Positions 14,717 through 23,371 of a stretch of 32,883 nucleotides of DNA are shown here, in pieces (the stretch's first letter is position 1; each line of letters opens with the position of its first letter). A model generated the notes under the pieces. It was not told the origin of the DNA and ran no database searches. It saw only the letters and a list, made by a program, of their open reading frames with translations. This DNA is from DATMGU01 sp035555315 (lineage in GTDB: Bacteria; Pseudomonadota; Alphaproteobacteria; ATCC43930; CGMCC-115725), in the NCBI GenBank assembly GCA_035555315.1, contig DATMGU010000001.1, positions 1 to 32,883 on the forward strand. The letters run 5' to 3'. A program made the position numbers and the translations under genes.

Positions 14717-15978
14717 CTTTCGCCGCTGCTCAATTGCGGCAAATGGTCGAGCGGGTCGATCGCCCTCCGGTCGCGGCGTAGCTCGAAATGCAGCTGCGGT
14801 GTGCCGACCGATCCGGTGGCGCCGACTTGGGCGATCGGCTGGCCGCGCCGCACATGGTCGCCCTTCTTCACCAGCAATGTCCGGTTATGCGCATAGGCGC
14901 TGACCCAGCCGTCGGCATGCTTGATCAGGATGAGATTGCCGAAGCCGCGCAATTCGTTGCCCGCATAGGCGACGGTGCCGCCATCCGCGGCTGAGACCGT
15001 CGTGCCGGATGGTGCCTCGATATTGATACCGTCGTTATGGGCACCGCCCGCGGCCGCTCCATAGCCGGCGATGACCCGTCCGCGCACCGGCCAAAAGAAC
15101 AGCGGCGCTGTCGGCGGACGATGCTCGGCGACCACCGGCGGCGGTTCTGGGCGCGCCACGGCCTCCTGCTGGGGCGGCGCGGCATCCGTGGGTTGCGCCG
15201 TATCCGCGGTGGCGGGCGGGGTCGGCTGGGCCGGTGGAACGAGAACGGCAGGCGGAACGACAGCGGGAGGTGGCGGCGCGGTGGCCACAGCCGGCGCAGG
15301 CGGCGGGGCGAGCGTCGCGGGTTTGCCCGCTTTCTCGGTGCCTGCCTTCTCGCTGGCCTTTTCGGCGGCGATATCGGCGGCGACCTGATCGGCGGGCGAT
15401 GGGCCGGTGCCGGGTGGCGTCGCTGGAGCGGCGGGCGGCGGCACCAAGGATTGGGTGACGGCCCCGCCTCCCGCCGTTCCAGCCGCCTCACCCGGCGGGA
15501 TCGGCGCCGCGGCGGTCGCCGTCGCGGGCACGCCGCCAACCGGCGCCGGCAGAACCAGCGGCAGACCGATCTTGATCGTATAGGGCTGCGATAGATTGTT
15601 CATGCGGGCGAGCGCGGTCGAATCCACGCCGAATTGCCGGGATACCGAATACAGCGTCTCGCCGGGTTGCACGATGTGCTGGCGTACCCGCGGAATGGTC
15701 AGGACCTGCCCCGTCGTCAGCTTATAGGGCGGCTGCAGGTTGTTGGCCTCGATCACCGACCGCACCGGCACATTTGCCGTGCGCGCCAAGGCGAAGAGCG
15801 TCTCGCCGGGCTGCACGACGACGCTGCTCGGCCCGGAATTCACGATCTCGGCCGGGGTCGGCGCCGCGCTGCGCTGACCGGCGTATCCACCGGTCACCGG
15901 TGCCGGCGGCGCAGTCCGCGTACAAGCGGCCAGCAACCCCAGCGCCAGCACCGCCGACACCCGCGAAAACCGCCCCAT
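14713..15978 (-). CDS. LysM and M23 peptidase-domain lipoprotein (NlpD-like)
   Basis: A 421-residue envelope protein. Its lipoprotein signal ends in LLAAC near the N-terminus. It has two LysM peptidoglycan-binding repeats (VQPGETLFALARTANVPV and VQPGETLYSVSRQFGVD), a long Pro/Ala/Thr linker, and a C-terminal M23 domain with FFWPVRGRVIAGYG, YAGNELRGFGNL, AYAHN and LHFELRRD. The metal-site segment reads HNDGINIEAP, with asparagine where active M23 enzymes usually have aspartate. An amidase-activator role like NlpD/EnvC is therefore more likely than direct hydrolysis. The start at 15978 is chosen because it begins right at the signal peptide, 13 bases after the pcm stop; an ATG at 16017 would overlap pcm. 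Confidence 0.92.
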   Translation of the reverse strand: MGRFSRVSAVLALGLLAACTRTAPPAPVTGGYAGQRSAAPTPAEIVNSGPSSVVVQPGETLFALARTANVPVRSVIEANNLQPPYKLTTGQVLTIPRVRQHIVQPGETLYSVSRQFGVDSTALARMNNLSQPYTIKIGLPLVLPAPVGGVPATATAAAPIPPGEAAGTAGGGAVTQSLVPPPAAPATPPGTGPSPADQVAADIAAEKASEKAGTEKAGKPATLAPPPAPAVATAPPPPAVVPPAVLVPPAQPTPPATADTAQPTDAAPPQQEAVARPEPPPVVAEHRPPTAPLFFWPVRGRVIAGYGAAAGGAHNDGINIEAPSGTTVSAADGGTVAYAGNELRGFGNLILIKHADGWVSAYAHNRTLLVKKGDHVRRGQPIAQVGATGSVGTPQLHFELRRDRRAIDPLDHLPQLSSGES

Positions 15979-15991
15979 CACGCCGCCCCCT

Positions 15992-16666
15992 TCACGAGGC
16001 TGCCAGCATGCCGCCACGCGGCAGGCCGGAAACCAGCGGGACGAAGCGCACCGCCCCCATAGGTTCCGCGATCAATCCGGTCGCGGAACGCCGGAAACGG
16101 GTCAGCACCTGGTCGCGGCGCTCCTGCCCGACCGGCGCCACCAGAATACCGTCCGATGCGAGCAGATCGAGCAAGGCCGTTGGGATTTCGCGGGCGGCGG
16201 CGGTCACCAGGATGCGATCGAACGGCGCCGGCTCGGGCCAGCCTTTGGTACCGTCGCCATAGCGTGAAGTGACGTTACGCAGGCGCAACTCGGCAAACCG
16301 CCGATCGGCCTCACGCCACAGATCCTTGTGCCGTTCGATGGTGAAGACGCGACGAGCGAGGCGTGCCAGAATCGCTGTTTGATAGCCCGACCCGGTGCCG
16401 ATCTCAAACACCGTATGCCGGTCATCCAGTTCCAGCGCCTGGGTCATCAACCCGACGATGCTGGGTTGGCTGACGGTCTGGCCATGGCCGATCGGCAGGG
16501 CCAGGTCCTCCCAGCTTCGATCCGCGAAAGTGCTGGGCACGAACCGGTCGCGCGGCACGCTCCGCATCGCCGCCAGCACCGGTTCCGATGTGACGCCCTG
16601 GCGCCGGAGATCCTGGACAAGCCGCGCGATCTTTGCCGTGGCGTGGCCTGGTCCCGGTGGCTCCAT
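15992..16666 (-). CDS. pcm: Protein-L-isoaspartate O-methyltransferase
   Basis: A 224-residue cytoplasmic SAM-dependent methyltransferase that starts repair of isoaspartyl damage in aged proteins. Recognisable features are RVPRD-type start of the domain (SVPRDRFVP), the loop ALPIGHGQTVSQPSIVGLMTQ (quoted in part), the SAM-binding motif VFEIGTGSGYQTA, and the late motif DGILVAPVG. The length is typical. Its ATG overlaps the surE stop by one base, matching the widespread surE-pcm-nlpD gene order, so translation is probably coupled. Confidence 0.95.
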   Translation of the reverse strand: MEPPGPGHATAKIARLVQDLRRQGVTSEPVLAAMRSVPRDRFVPSTFADRSWEDLALPIGHGQTVSQPSIVGLMTQALELDDRHTVFEIGTGSGYQTAILARLARRVFTIERHKDLWREADRRFAELRLRNVTSRYGDGTKGWPEPAPFDRILVTAAAREIPTALLDLLASDGILVAPVGQERRDQVLTRFRRSATGLIAEPMGAVRFVPLVSGLPRGGMLAAS

Positions 16667-17448
16667 CAGGGGAAAACCCGGCGCAACGACTCAAGGGCGG
16701 CGACATGGGTGAGGTCGAGGAAGACCGGAGTCACCGAGATCTTGCCAGCATTGACCACCGCGATGTCGGTGCCCGGCCTTGTGGCGTCGATGTCGCGCAT
16801 CGGCCCGATCCAATAATAGGGCTGTCCCCGCGGATCGATAGCCTCGACCAGATTGTCGCCGAGCTTGCGCCGGCCCTGCCGCCCCACTTCGATGCCCGCC
16901 ACGTCGGCGGCCTCGACGTCCGGGAAATTGACGTTGATCAGCGTGTTGTAGGGCCAGGGGCTGGCCACCAGGCGCCGGATCACCTCGGGCGCATGCTGTT
17001 CGGCGGTCGCCCATTTCGGCTCGCCGCCATTGGCGATATGCAGGCTGAGCGCGATGCTGGGCACATCGAGCTGCGTGCCTTCCATGGCCGCCGCGACGGT
17101 GCCCGAATAGGTCATGTCCTCGCCCATATTGCCGCCGCGATTGACGCCGGACAGCACCAGGGTCGGCCGCGCGTCGCGCATGATCTTGTTGACCGCCAGC
17201 AGCACGCAATCGGTCGGCGTGCCGTCGACGGCGAACCGCTTCGGCCCCAATTGCCGGATGCGCAGCGGCCGGCGCAGGGTCAGGGAATGGCCGGCGCCGC
17301 TTTGCTCCTGCTCGGGTGCCACGACCCAGACATCGTCCGACAGCGTTTTGGCGACCCGTTCCAGAACCTCGAGCCCCGGGGCGCCGATGCCGTCATCATT
17401 CGACAGCAGGATGCGCGCCTTGGCAAGATCGATCGACTGCTCAAACAT
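16666..17448 (-). CDS. surE: 5'-nucleotidase SurE
   Basis: A 260-residue metal-dependent nucleoside monophosphate phosphatase. The N-terminal metal motif ILLSNDDG (residues 13-20) and the second conserved loop LSGVNRGGNMGEDMTYSGTVAAAMEG (in part: SGVNRGGNMG) are intact, as are VVAPEQEQSGAGHS and VDGTPTDCV. The length is normal. It lies 42 bases after serS and overlaps pcm, so it is part of the serS-surE-pcm-LysM/M23 operon. Confidence 0.96.
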   Translation of the reverse strand: MFEQSIDLAKARILLSNDDGIGAPGLEVLERVAKTLSDDVWVVAPEQEQSGAGHSLTLRRPLRIRQLGPKRFAVDGTPTDCVLLAVNKIMRDARPTLVLSGVNRGGNMGEDMTYSGTVAAAMEGTQLDVPSIALSLHIANGGEPKWATAEQHAPEVIRRLVASPWPYNTLINVNFPDVEAADVAGIEVGRQGRRKLGDNLVEAIDPRGQPYYWIGPMRDIDATRPGTDIAVVNAGKISVTPVFLDLTHVAALESLRRVFP

Positions 17449-17490
17449 AGCTGTCGACCCGATGCCACATTTCCCGTTGAGCCATTCGCG

Positions 17491-18762
17491 TCATGCTCCG
17501 ATCGTGTCGATCCCGCCCATATAGGGCCTCAAGGCATCCGGCACCGTGATGCCGCCATCGCCCGTTTGATAGTTTTCCAGAATGGCAACCATGGTCCGGC
17601 CGACGGCGAGCGCGCTGCCGTTCAGGGTATGGACGAAGCGGTTGCCCTTGCCCTCGGCCGGACGGAACCGCGCCTTCATGCGCCTCGCCTGAAAATCTCC
17701 GCAGACCGAACAGCTGGAAATCTCGCGATAGGTCCCCTGCCCCGGCAACCAGACCTCCAGATCATAGGTTTTGCGCGCGGTGAAGCCCATATCGCCAGCG
17801 CAAAGCAACATCACCCGATAGGGCAAGCCGAGCCGCTGCAGCACCGCCTCGGCGATGCTGGTCATCCGCTCGTGCTCGGCCGCGGAGTGATCCGGATGGG
17901 CGATCGATACGAGCTCAACCTTGCTGAACTGATGCTGGCGGATCATACCGCGCGTGTCCCGGCCGGCCGCCCCCGCCTCCAGGCGGAAACACGGCGTGAA
18001 GGCGGTGAAGCGCTGCGGCAGAGCGGCTTCGTCGAGGATCGTATCGGCCGCGAGATTGGTCAGCGGCACCTCCGCCGTCGGCACCAGCCAGCGGCCGTCG
18101 GTGGTACGGAACTGGTCGTCGGCGAATTTCGGCAATTGACCGGTACCGAACATGGTCTCGCTGTTGACCAGCACCGGCGGCGCGATCTCGGTATAGCCGA
18201 ACTCGCGCGCGTGCAGGTCCAGCATGAAGGCGCCCAGCGCGCGCTCCATATGCGCCAGCGCGCCGCGTAGCACGACGAACCGGGCGCCGGAAAGCTTCGC
18301 CGCCGTGCTGAAATCCATCAGCCCCAGCGCCTCACCCAGCTCGAAATGCTGGCGTACCGGGAAATTGAACGCGCGCAGGGTACCCCACCGCCGCACCTCG
18401 ACGTTGCCGGTCTCGTCGGCGCCGTCGGGCACCTCGTCGGCCGGCAGGTTGGGCAGCGCCGCCAGCAACCGTTCCAGGTCATCGCCCAGCCGCTTCTCGT
18501 CGGCCTCGAGCACCGGCAGGCGGTCCTTCAGGCTGGCGACTTCGGCGGTCAGCGCATCGGTCGGAGCACCGGATGCCTTGGCCTGGCCGATCTCGCGGGA
18601 GATCGCATTGCGGCGTGCCTGCACCTCCTGCAGGGCGGTCTGCGTGTCGCGCCGGGCGACGTCGAGTGCCAGCAGCGCCTCGGCCTGTGGCGCCACGCCG
18701 CGGCGGGCGAGCCCCCGATCGAATGCCGCCGGGTCGTCGCGAATTGACTTCAGATCATGCAT
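17491..18762 (-). CDS. serS: Seryl-tRNA synthetase
   Basis: A 423-residue class II synthetase charging tRNA-Ser. The start at 18762 gives the family N-terminus MHDLKSIRDDPAAFDRGL; a longer in-frame start at 18831 adds unrelated residues. Residues ~25-110 form the long coiled-coil arm that contacts tRNA. Motif 2 is seen in FRLEAGAAGRDTRGMIRQHQF and motif 3 in GSALAVGRTMVAILENYQ (both short segments of the active site). It is the first gene of a unit running to the LysM/M23 protein. Confidence 0.96.
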   Translation of the reverse strand: MHDLKSIRDDPAAFDRGLARRGVAPQAEALLALDVARRDTQTALQEVQARRNAISREIGQAKASGAPTDALTAEVASLKDRLPVLEADEKRLGDDLERLLAALPNLPADEVPDGADETGNVEVRRWGTLRAFNFPVRQHFELGEALGLMDFSTAAKLSGARFVVLRGALAHMERALGAFMLDLHAREFGYTEIAPPVLVNSETMFGTGQLPKFADDQFRTTDGRWLVPTAEVPLTNLAADTILDEAALPQRFTAFTPCFRLEAGAAGRDTRGMIRQHQFSKVELVSIAHPDHSAAEHERMTSIAEAVLQRLGLPYRVMLLCAGDMGFTARKTYDLEVWLPGQGTYREISSCSVCGDFQARRMKARFRPAEGKGNRFVHTLNGSALAVGRTMVAILENYQTGDGGITVPDALRPYMGGIDTIGA

Positions 18763-18867
18763 GGGAGACTGGATCGATGACGGTGACGGACCCGGCTGCT
18801 TATAAGGGTTCCGCCCGGCAGCGTCCACCACGCCCGCCGGCAGGCCGGACCCCGTGGCGCGGGTGCC

Positions 18868-20049
18868 CTATTTCTTCGATCCGACCATCTCGTCCCAGCG
18901 TCGGAACGCCGCGACCATCCGATCGGGCTTCAACGGCAATTCGATCGGATTGCCACTGATCAACTCGGCGTAGTCAGGGCGTCCGAACTCGGCGATCACC
19001 TCCTGGCTGCGCTTTGGGGCCATCGCGAGAGGAACATCGCGGATGGCGGGACCGGGATACAGAAAGCCCTCGTCATAAGCATAGGCTTGCATGGCGGGCT
19101 TCAGCAGGAACGCCATCACGTCCAGCACCACCGCCAGCCGGTCCGGGGAGAGACCTTTCGGGACGCACATATAGTCGGCGTCGGATACCCAATGGAATCC
19201 CTTCAACGTGGCGATCGCGGCATTCTTCGGCACGATGCCCAGCGCGCGCGGGTTGATGTCCCACCCCGTGGTGCTGACGATGATGTCGCGCGATCCCTCG
19301 CTCAGCTCCTTCATCGTCACACCGGTGCCGGCCGGATAGTATTCGATGAAGCGGCCGATTTCCTGAAGATAGGCCCAGGTGTTGTCCCACCCGCCGATCG
19401 GATCCATCGGATCCTTGTCGCCCAGCAGGTAGGGCAGCCCCATCATGAAGGTACGGCCGGGGCCGGAATTGTTGGGACGCGCATACATGAAACGGTTCGG
19501 ATGCGCCTTCGCCCAGGCGAGCAGGTCCTCCGCCGATCGAGGCACATCGGCCACCCGCTCCGGCAGGTATTCCAGCAGCGGACCGGACGGGTAATAGCAC
19601 AGCACAACGCCGTAGCCCTGGCCCTGCGCCCGGTTGAGGTTGAGTGCCGCGGGCTCGTACACCGCATCGAGATCGGGGAACAGGGCGGCGTGGTCAGGTA
19701 GGATGCGTTGCCACAGATCCTGCTCCAACCCGGCGGACAGGCCGTCGCTGCCGCTCAGCACGATGTCGATATCCGTGCGGCCGGCCTGCTGCTGCGCGCG
19801 CAGCTTGCCGGCCAGTTCCGGCGCCGGCGCCTTGGAGTAGACGAAGCGGGAAACGAGCGAGGGGTTGGCCGCTCGATAGTCGTCGAACCCGCTCTGCATC
19901 AGCGCCAGCGCGCCAGCGACGTCGTAGACCGTGATGGTAAAGGGCGATTTCGGCACCGGTGGCGCCGCGCGCGCCGGCCCTGCCAAGGCCGCCACGGCCA
20001 GCCCGAGGACGACGCTGCGGCGACGCAGGAATGTTGACCGATCATCCAT
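18868..20049 (-). CDS. Orphan ABC-transporter substrate-binding protein with Tat-type signal
   Basis: A 393-residue periplasmic solute-binding protein. The N-terminus FLRRRSVVLGLAVAALAGPARA carries paired arginines ahead of a hydrophobic stretch and an ARA cleavage site, so Tat export is plausible (tatB and tatC are encoded nearby). The mature part has the two-lobe layout of family 1-like binding proteins, with ITVYDVAGALALMQSGFDDY near the start and later GYGVVLCYYPSGP and GWDNTWAYL. No permease or ATPase gene is adjacent. The ligand cannot be inferred from the sequence; its neighbours nagA and nagB hint at an amino sugar or muropeptide, but that is speculative. Confidence 0.85.
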   Translation of the reverse strand: MDDRSTFLRRRSVVLGLAVAALAGPARAAPPVPKSPFTITVYDVAGALALMQSGFDDYRAANPSLVSRFVYSKAPAPELAGKLRAQQQAGRTDIDIVLSGSDGLSAGLEQDLWQRILPDHAALFPDLDAVYEPAALNLNRAQGQGYGVVLCYYPSGPLLEYLPERVADVPRSAEDLLAWAKAHPNRFMYARPNNSGPGRTFMMGLPYLLGDKDPMDPIGGWDNTWAYLQEIGRFIEYYPAGTGVTMKELSEGSRDIIVSTTGWDINPRALGIVPKNAAIATLKGFHWVSDADYMCVPKGLSPDRLAVVLDVMAFLLKPAMQAYAYDEGFLYPGPAIRDVPLAMAPKRSQEVIAEFGRPDYAELISGNPIELPLKPDRMVAAFRRWDEMVGSKK

Positions 20050-20061
20050 CCGAAACTTTCC

Positions 20062-20110
20062 CCCTCAAGCTACCCAAACCTTCAAGCTGCCCAGCCTTCA
20101 AGCTACTGGG
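20062..20110. repeat. Three 16-17-bp imperfect tandem repeats overlapping the nagA stop
   Basis: Copies at 20062-20078, 20079-20094 and 20095-20110 share the core TCAAGCT(A/G)CCCA with some divergence in the third. The third copy contains the nagA stop codon (20098-20100) and its last codons, so the array grew outwards from the 3' end of nagA into the gap before the solute-binding protein gene. Confidence 0.7.
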
Positions 20111-21126
20111 TACACCCGCATCGCATCCGGCGCGCGCACCGCCGCGACGCGCCAGGCATCGGACCATCTGACTTCTCCCGCGTCCTGCGTCAGGCCATGC
20201 GCCGCCAGGGCCGGTCGCAGCATCGCCATAGGTCGCTCGCCAGCCATTGCCACCGCGATCTCCGACGACGCCACGCCCCAGGCCACGACGTTTCGGACCG
20301 CGGCGTCGAGGCAGAGCGAGGAACCGGCGAGCGACCGTGCACCGGGGACGCGGACCGTCCCGTCGGCATCGCGCTCGACCACCATCCCGGCGAAATCATA
20401 GGTGCCCGGCGCCGAAGCGGCGGCGGCCACCGCGTCGGTCACCAAGATGCAGCGCTCCGGGCCTTTCGCCCGCACCATGACTTTCAGCGCGTGCGGCGGC
20501 AGGTGGATCCCGTCGGCGATCAGGCTGGCCGTCAGCCGATCCTCGGCCAGTTGCGCCATCAGCGTGTTGTCCAGCTTGGGCAACATCCGCGGCAGGCCGT
20601 TGCCGAGATGGGTCGACAGCGTCGCTCCCGCCTCCGCCGCGGCGCGCACCTCCGCCGGGCCGGCGGCGCTGTGACCGATCGCCACCAGCTTGCCCGCCGC
20701 CCGTGCGCGGCGGATGAACGCCTCGGCACCTGCCAGCTCGGGGGCCAAAGTCACCAGCAGGATGGGACGGGCGAGCGGCTGCTCCAAGCGCAGCACCAGC
20801 GCATAGTCGGGCAGCGCCATGGCGGAAGCAGGGTGACAACCCGCATAGCCCTCGCCCGGATTCAGGAACGGCCCCTCCAGGTGGTAGCCAGGGCACATCG
20901 CGGCACCGAGGCGGCTGGCGGTGATCGCGGCATCGAGCGCACTCAGCCGCGCCGCGAGGACATCGGGCGCCGCCGTGATGATCGTCGGCAGACAGGTCGT
21001 CACCCCGGTCGCCAGCATCGACTCCAGGGCATGGTCGATCGCCTCGGGCGTCAAGCAGGGGCCGGCGTTGAAGTCGATCCCGGCGAAACCGTTGACCTGA
21101 AGATCGACCAGCCCCGCGCTGTTCAT
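20098..21126 (-). CDS. nagA: N-acetylglucosamine-6-phosphate deacetylase
   Basis: A 342-residue amidohydrolase that converts GlcNAc-6-phosphate to glucosamine-6-phosphate and acetate. Metal and catalytic positions fit NagA: Glu84 (YHLEGPF), His152 (IGHSAAG), His173 (STHLGNGLPRM), His208 and the catalytic Asp231 (LVTDAVAAA). Spacing between them is close to the family pattern. The protein starts right at the barrel with GLVDLQVNGFAGIDFN, so it lacks most of the small N-terminal beta domain of standard NagA. The ATG overlaps the nagB-type stop (ATGA), which fixes the start and implies coupled translation. Confidence 0.93.
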   Translation of the reverse strand: MNSAGLVDLQVNGFAGIDFNAGPCLTPEAIDHALESMLATGVTTCLPTIITAAPDVLAARLSALDAAITASRLGAAMCPGYHLEGPFLNPGEGYAGCHPASAMALPDYALVLRLEQPLARPILLVTLAPELAGAEAFIRRARAAGKLVAIGHSAAGPAEVRAAAEAGATLSTHLGNGLPRMLPKLDNTLMAQLAEDRLTASLIADGIHLPPHALKVMVRAKGPERCILVTDAVAAAASAPGTYDFAGMVVERDADGTVRVPGARSLAGSSLCLDAAVRNVVAWGVASSEIAVAMAGERPMAMLRPALAAHGLTQDAGEVRWSDAWRVAAVRAPDAMRVYPVA

Positions 21127-21866
21127 CCGCCGTTGCCGAGCAGCGCCGCCGACTCGTGATCCAGGAACAGGCTGGTGTCGCGATGCTGACGCAGGATGGA
21201 GCCGGGATGCAGCGGCGTCACCTCGCCCGTCATCATGTCGCGCACCGCCTGCGCCTTGCGCGTCTCCGGCACAGACAGCACGATCGTCTCGCTGCGCATG
21301 ATTTGCCGGACGCTCATGGAAATCGCCTGGGTCGGCACGTCGCTCAGGCTGGGAAACCAGCCCTCGCCGAGCTGCTGCCGGCGGCATGCCTCGTCCAACG
21401 TCACCACCAGATAGGGCGACTCGATCTCGAAATCCGCCGGTGGATCGTTGAACGCCAGGTGGCAATTCTCCCCCAGTCCCGCGAAGCACACATCGATCGG
21501 CGCCCCTTCGATCAGGCTTCCCAGCCGTGCCACCTCCGACGCCGGATCGTGACCGCCATCCACGGCCACGAAACGGACACCCTCGACGTGGGCCACGAAC
21601 CGCTCCTGCAAATAGCGGCGAAAGCTAGCGGGGTGTCCCTCGGGTAGGCCGATATACTCGTCGAGATGAAACGCCGTGACGCACGACCAATCGATCCCCG
21701 GTGCCACGACCAGGCGGTCCAATGTCGCGAACTGGCTGACGCCGGTGGCCAGGATGACCCGCGCCTCGCCGCGTTGCGCGATGGCCATGCGTATCGCCGC
21801 CGCTCCTCGCGTCGCCGCTCGGCGGCCGAGTGTCGCCTTGTCCGGACTGATGTCGATGCTAACCAT
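21123..21866 (-). CDS. nagB: Glucosamine-6-phosphate deaminase (NagB family)
   Basis: A 247-residue cytoplasmic enzyme that isomerises and deaminates glucosamine-6-phosphate to fructose-6-phosphate and ammonia, the step after NagA. FHLDEYIGL (with Asp69) and GLGENCHLAFNDPPADF are recognisable active-site segments. In the latter the usual D-G-H and N-E become N134-C135-H136 and N140-D141. A GENGHLAFNDP form is known in one branch of the family, so activity is likely, but the cysteine is unusual. It is encoded 63 bases after tatC and overlaps nagA. Confidence 0.9.
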   Translation of the reverse strand: MVSIDISPDKATLGRRAATRGAAAIRMAIAQRGEARVILATGVSQFATLDRLVVAPGIDWSCVTAFHLDEYIGLPEGHPASFRRYLQERFVAHVEGVRFVAVDGGHDPASEVARLGSLIEGAPIDVCFAGLGENCHLAFNDPPADFEIESPYLVVTLDEACRRQQLGEGWFPSLSDVPTQAISMSVRQIMRSETIVLSVPETRKAQAVRDMMTGEVTPLHPGSILRQHRDTSLFLDHESAALLGNGG

Positions 21867-21929
21867 GCCCGTCAGCCAACCAGATGATGCTCAAGCGAGT
21901 CCCCCCATGCAACCGAGGTTGCCACCGCA

Positions 21930-22709
21930 TTACGACGCGGCGGCGTCTCGTTTCGCCCGCTGGTGCTCGACCCACCGGCAGCTCCAGATCGAGATTTCAT
22001 AGAGCAGGCAAAGCGGCACGGCGAGGCTGATCTGGCTTATGAGATCGGGCGGCGTCAGGACGGCGGCCAGGGCGAAATTGGCGACGATCGCATAGCGGCG
22101 CTTTGAGGCGAGGCCGGCCGAACTCACCAGCCCAACCCGCGCCATCAGGGTCAGCAGGACCGGCATCTGGAACGCGACACCGAATGCGAAGATCAGCTTC
22201 AGCACCAGCGACAGATACTCGTCGACCTTGGGCTCCAGGACGATCGGCAACCCATTGGGCCCGCCAGGCGTTTCAAAACTGAGGAAGAACTTCCAGGCCA
22301 TGGGGAAGATCAAATAATACACCAGCGAACCGCCCAGCAGGAACAGCACCGGCGTCGCGACGAGATACGGCAGGAAGGCGCCCTTCTCGTTCTTGTACAG
22401 ACCCGGTGCCACGAACATCCAGACCTGGCTGGCGATGATCGGGAACGACAGGAACAGGGCGGCGTAGAACGACACCTTCACATAGGTGAAGAACGCCTCG
22501 GTGAGATCGGTGAAGATCATCCGGCGGCCGGTCTGGCCTTCCAGCGCATGGGCGAGCGGCGCCACGAAGAAGGCGTAGATGTCTTCCTTGAACAGGTAGC
22601 AGATGCCGAAAGCGACCACGAGGCCGGCAATCGAATACATCAGCCGGTTGCGCAGCTCGATCAGGTGATCGAGCAGCGGCATCTTGCCGTCTTCAAGTTC
22701 ATCGGACAT
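21930..22709 (-). CDS. tatC: Twin-arginine translocase subunit TatC
   Basis: A 259-residue polytopic membrane protein with about six helices, the signal-peptide receptor of the Tat export system. Conserved features are the N-terminal MPLLDHLIELRNRL, the periplasmic LTEAFFTYVKVS with the functional glutamate, and FPIIASQVWMFVAPGLY. The length is normal. It starts 6 bases after tatB, so the two are co-transcribed. Confidence 0.97.
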   Translation of the reverse strand: MSDELEDGKMPLLDHLIELRNRLMYSIAGLVVAFGICYLFKEDIYAFFVAPLAHALEGQTGRRMIFTDLTEAFFTYVKVSFYAALFLSFPIIASQVWMFVAPGLYKNEKGAFLPYLVATPVLFLLGGSLVYYLIFPMAWKFFLSFETPGGPNGLPIVLEPKVDEYLSLVLKLIFAFGVAFQMPVLLTLMARVGLVSSAGLASKRRYAIVANFALAAVLTPPDLISQISLAVPLCLLYEISIWSCRWVEHQRAKRDAAAS

Positions 22710-22715
22710 GGAGGC

Positions 22716-23297
22716 TCAGGGTGCCGGAGGATGGGTGATCGGCTCGATAGGAGCCGGCTTGTCGGCTGGTTTCGGGTCGGCCGACATTGCGTCAGGCGAC
22801 GCTCCGTCGCCAACCTCCGGGGCGGAGGTCTTTTTTCGGGTCGACTTTTTGCGGGCGGGCTTGGCCGGCATGTCGGCGGGCGCCTCCTGGGCGGTGGCCG
22901 GTGCCGTCTCGGCGGTCAGCGCCGCGGGTGCATCGCCCCCCGGGAACTCAGCAACCGGAAGCTCGGCGTTGGGCGCGATCTCACCCGTCGGAGTGTGGAT
23001 CGACGGCATCTCCGGTGGTTCCAACGCCGCGCGGACATCGCCATCCGGGTCGATCGCCTTGGTGACGGCGCTCTTGACGTCGAACTTGCTGATCGCCTGA
23101 ACCTGGTTCTTCACATCGTCCAGCTCCGCCTCGCGGATCATGTCGTCGACGGTGTTCTGAAACTCGCGCGCCATCCCGCGCGCCTTGCGGACATAGACCC
23201 CGATTGTCTTGAGGGCGCGGGGCAAATCCTTGGGTCCGATCACCACCAACGCCACGACTGCGATGAGGGCCAGTTCCGACCAGCCAATATCAAACAT
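22716..23297 (-). CDS. tatB: Twin-arginine translocase subunit TatB
   Basis: A 193-residue membrane-anchored protein. The N-terminal helix and hinge MFDIGWSELALIAVVALVVIGPKDLP, here quoted only to its key parts (FDIGWSEL, VIGPKDLP), are diagnostic for TatB, followed by the amphipathic helix RALKTIGVYVRKAR. The long C-terminal half is Ala/Pro-rich, with a lysine-rich KKSTRKKTS patch, and is probably disordered. It forms the receptor complex with TatC. The expected upstream tatA is not recognisable in standard form. Confidence 0.95.
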   Translation of the reverse strand: MFDIGWSELALIAVVALVVIGPKDLPRALKTIGVYVRKARGMAREFQNTVDDMIREAELDDVKNQVQAISKFDVKSAVTKAIDPDGDVRAALEPPEMPSIHTPTGEIAPNAELPVAEFPGGDAPAALTAETAPATAQEAPADMPAKPARKKSTRKKTSAPEVGDGASPDAMSADPKPADKPAPIEPITHPPAP

Positions 23298-23321
23298 GGG
23301 AACTCACTGGGTTACGACCGT

Positions 23322-23369
23322 TCGAGAATGGTGGCGCTCGAGAATGGCGGCGTTGGAGAATGGCAGCCA
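23322..23369. repeat. Three exact-period 16-bp tandem repeats upstream of tatB
   Basis: Units at 23322-23337, 23338-23353 and 23354-23369 share GAGAATGG(C/T)(G/A)GC. They fill most of the 74-base gap between the small single-helix gene and tatB. They could affect expression of tatB if read through as a leader. Confidence 0.8.
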
Positions 23370-23371
23370 GG

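Noticed and set aside
16633..18270. 545-codon open frame on the plus strand
   Set aside because: Antisense to surE and serS, which carry all their motifs on the minus strand.
18763..18867. tRNA gene next to serS
   Set aside because: No cloverleaf, T-loop or acceptor pairing could be found in the gap; the GC-rich pairs present are short and unrelated.
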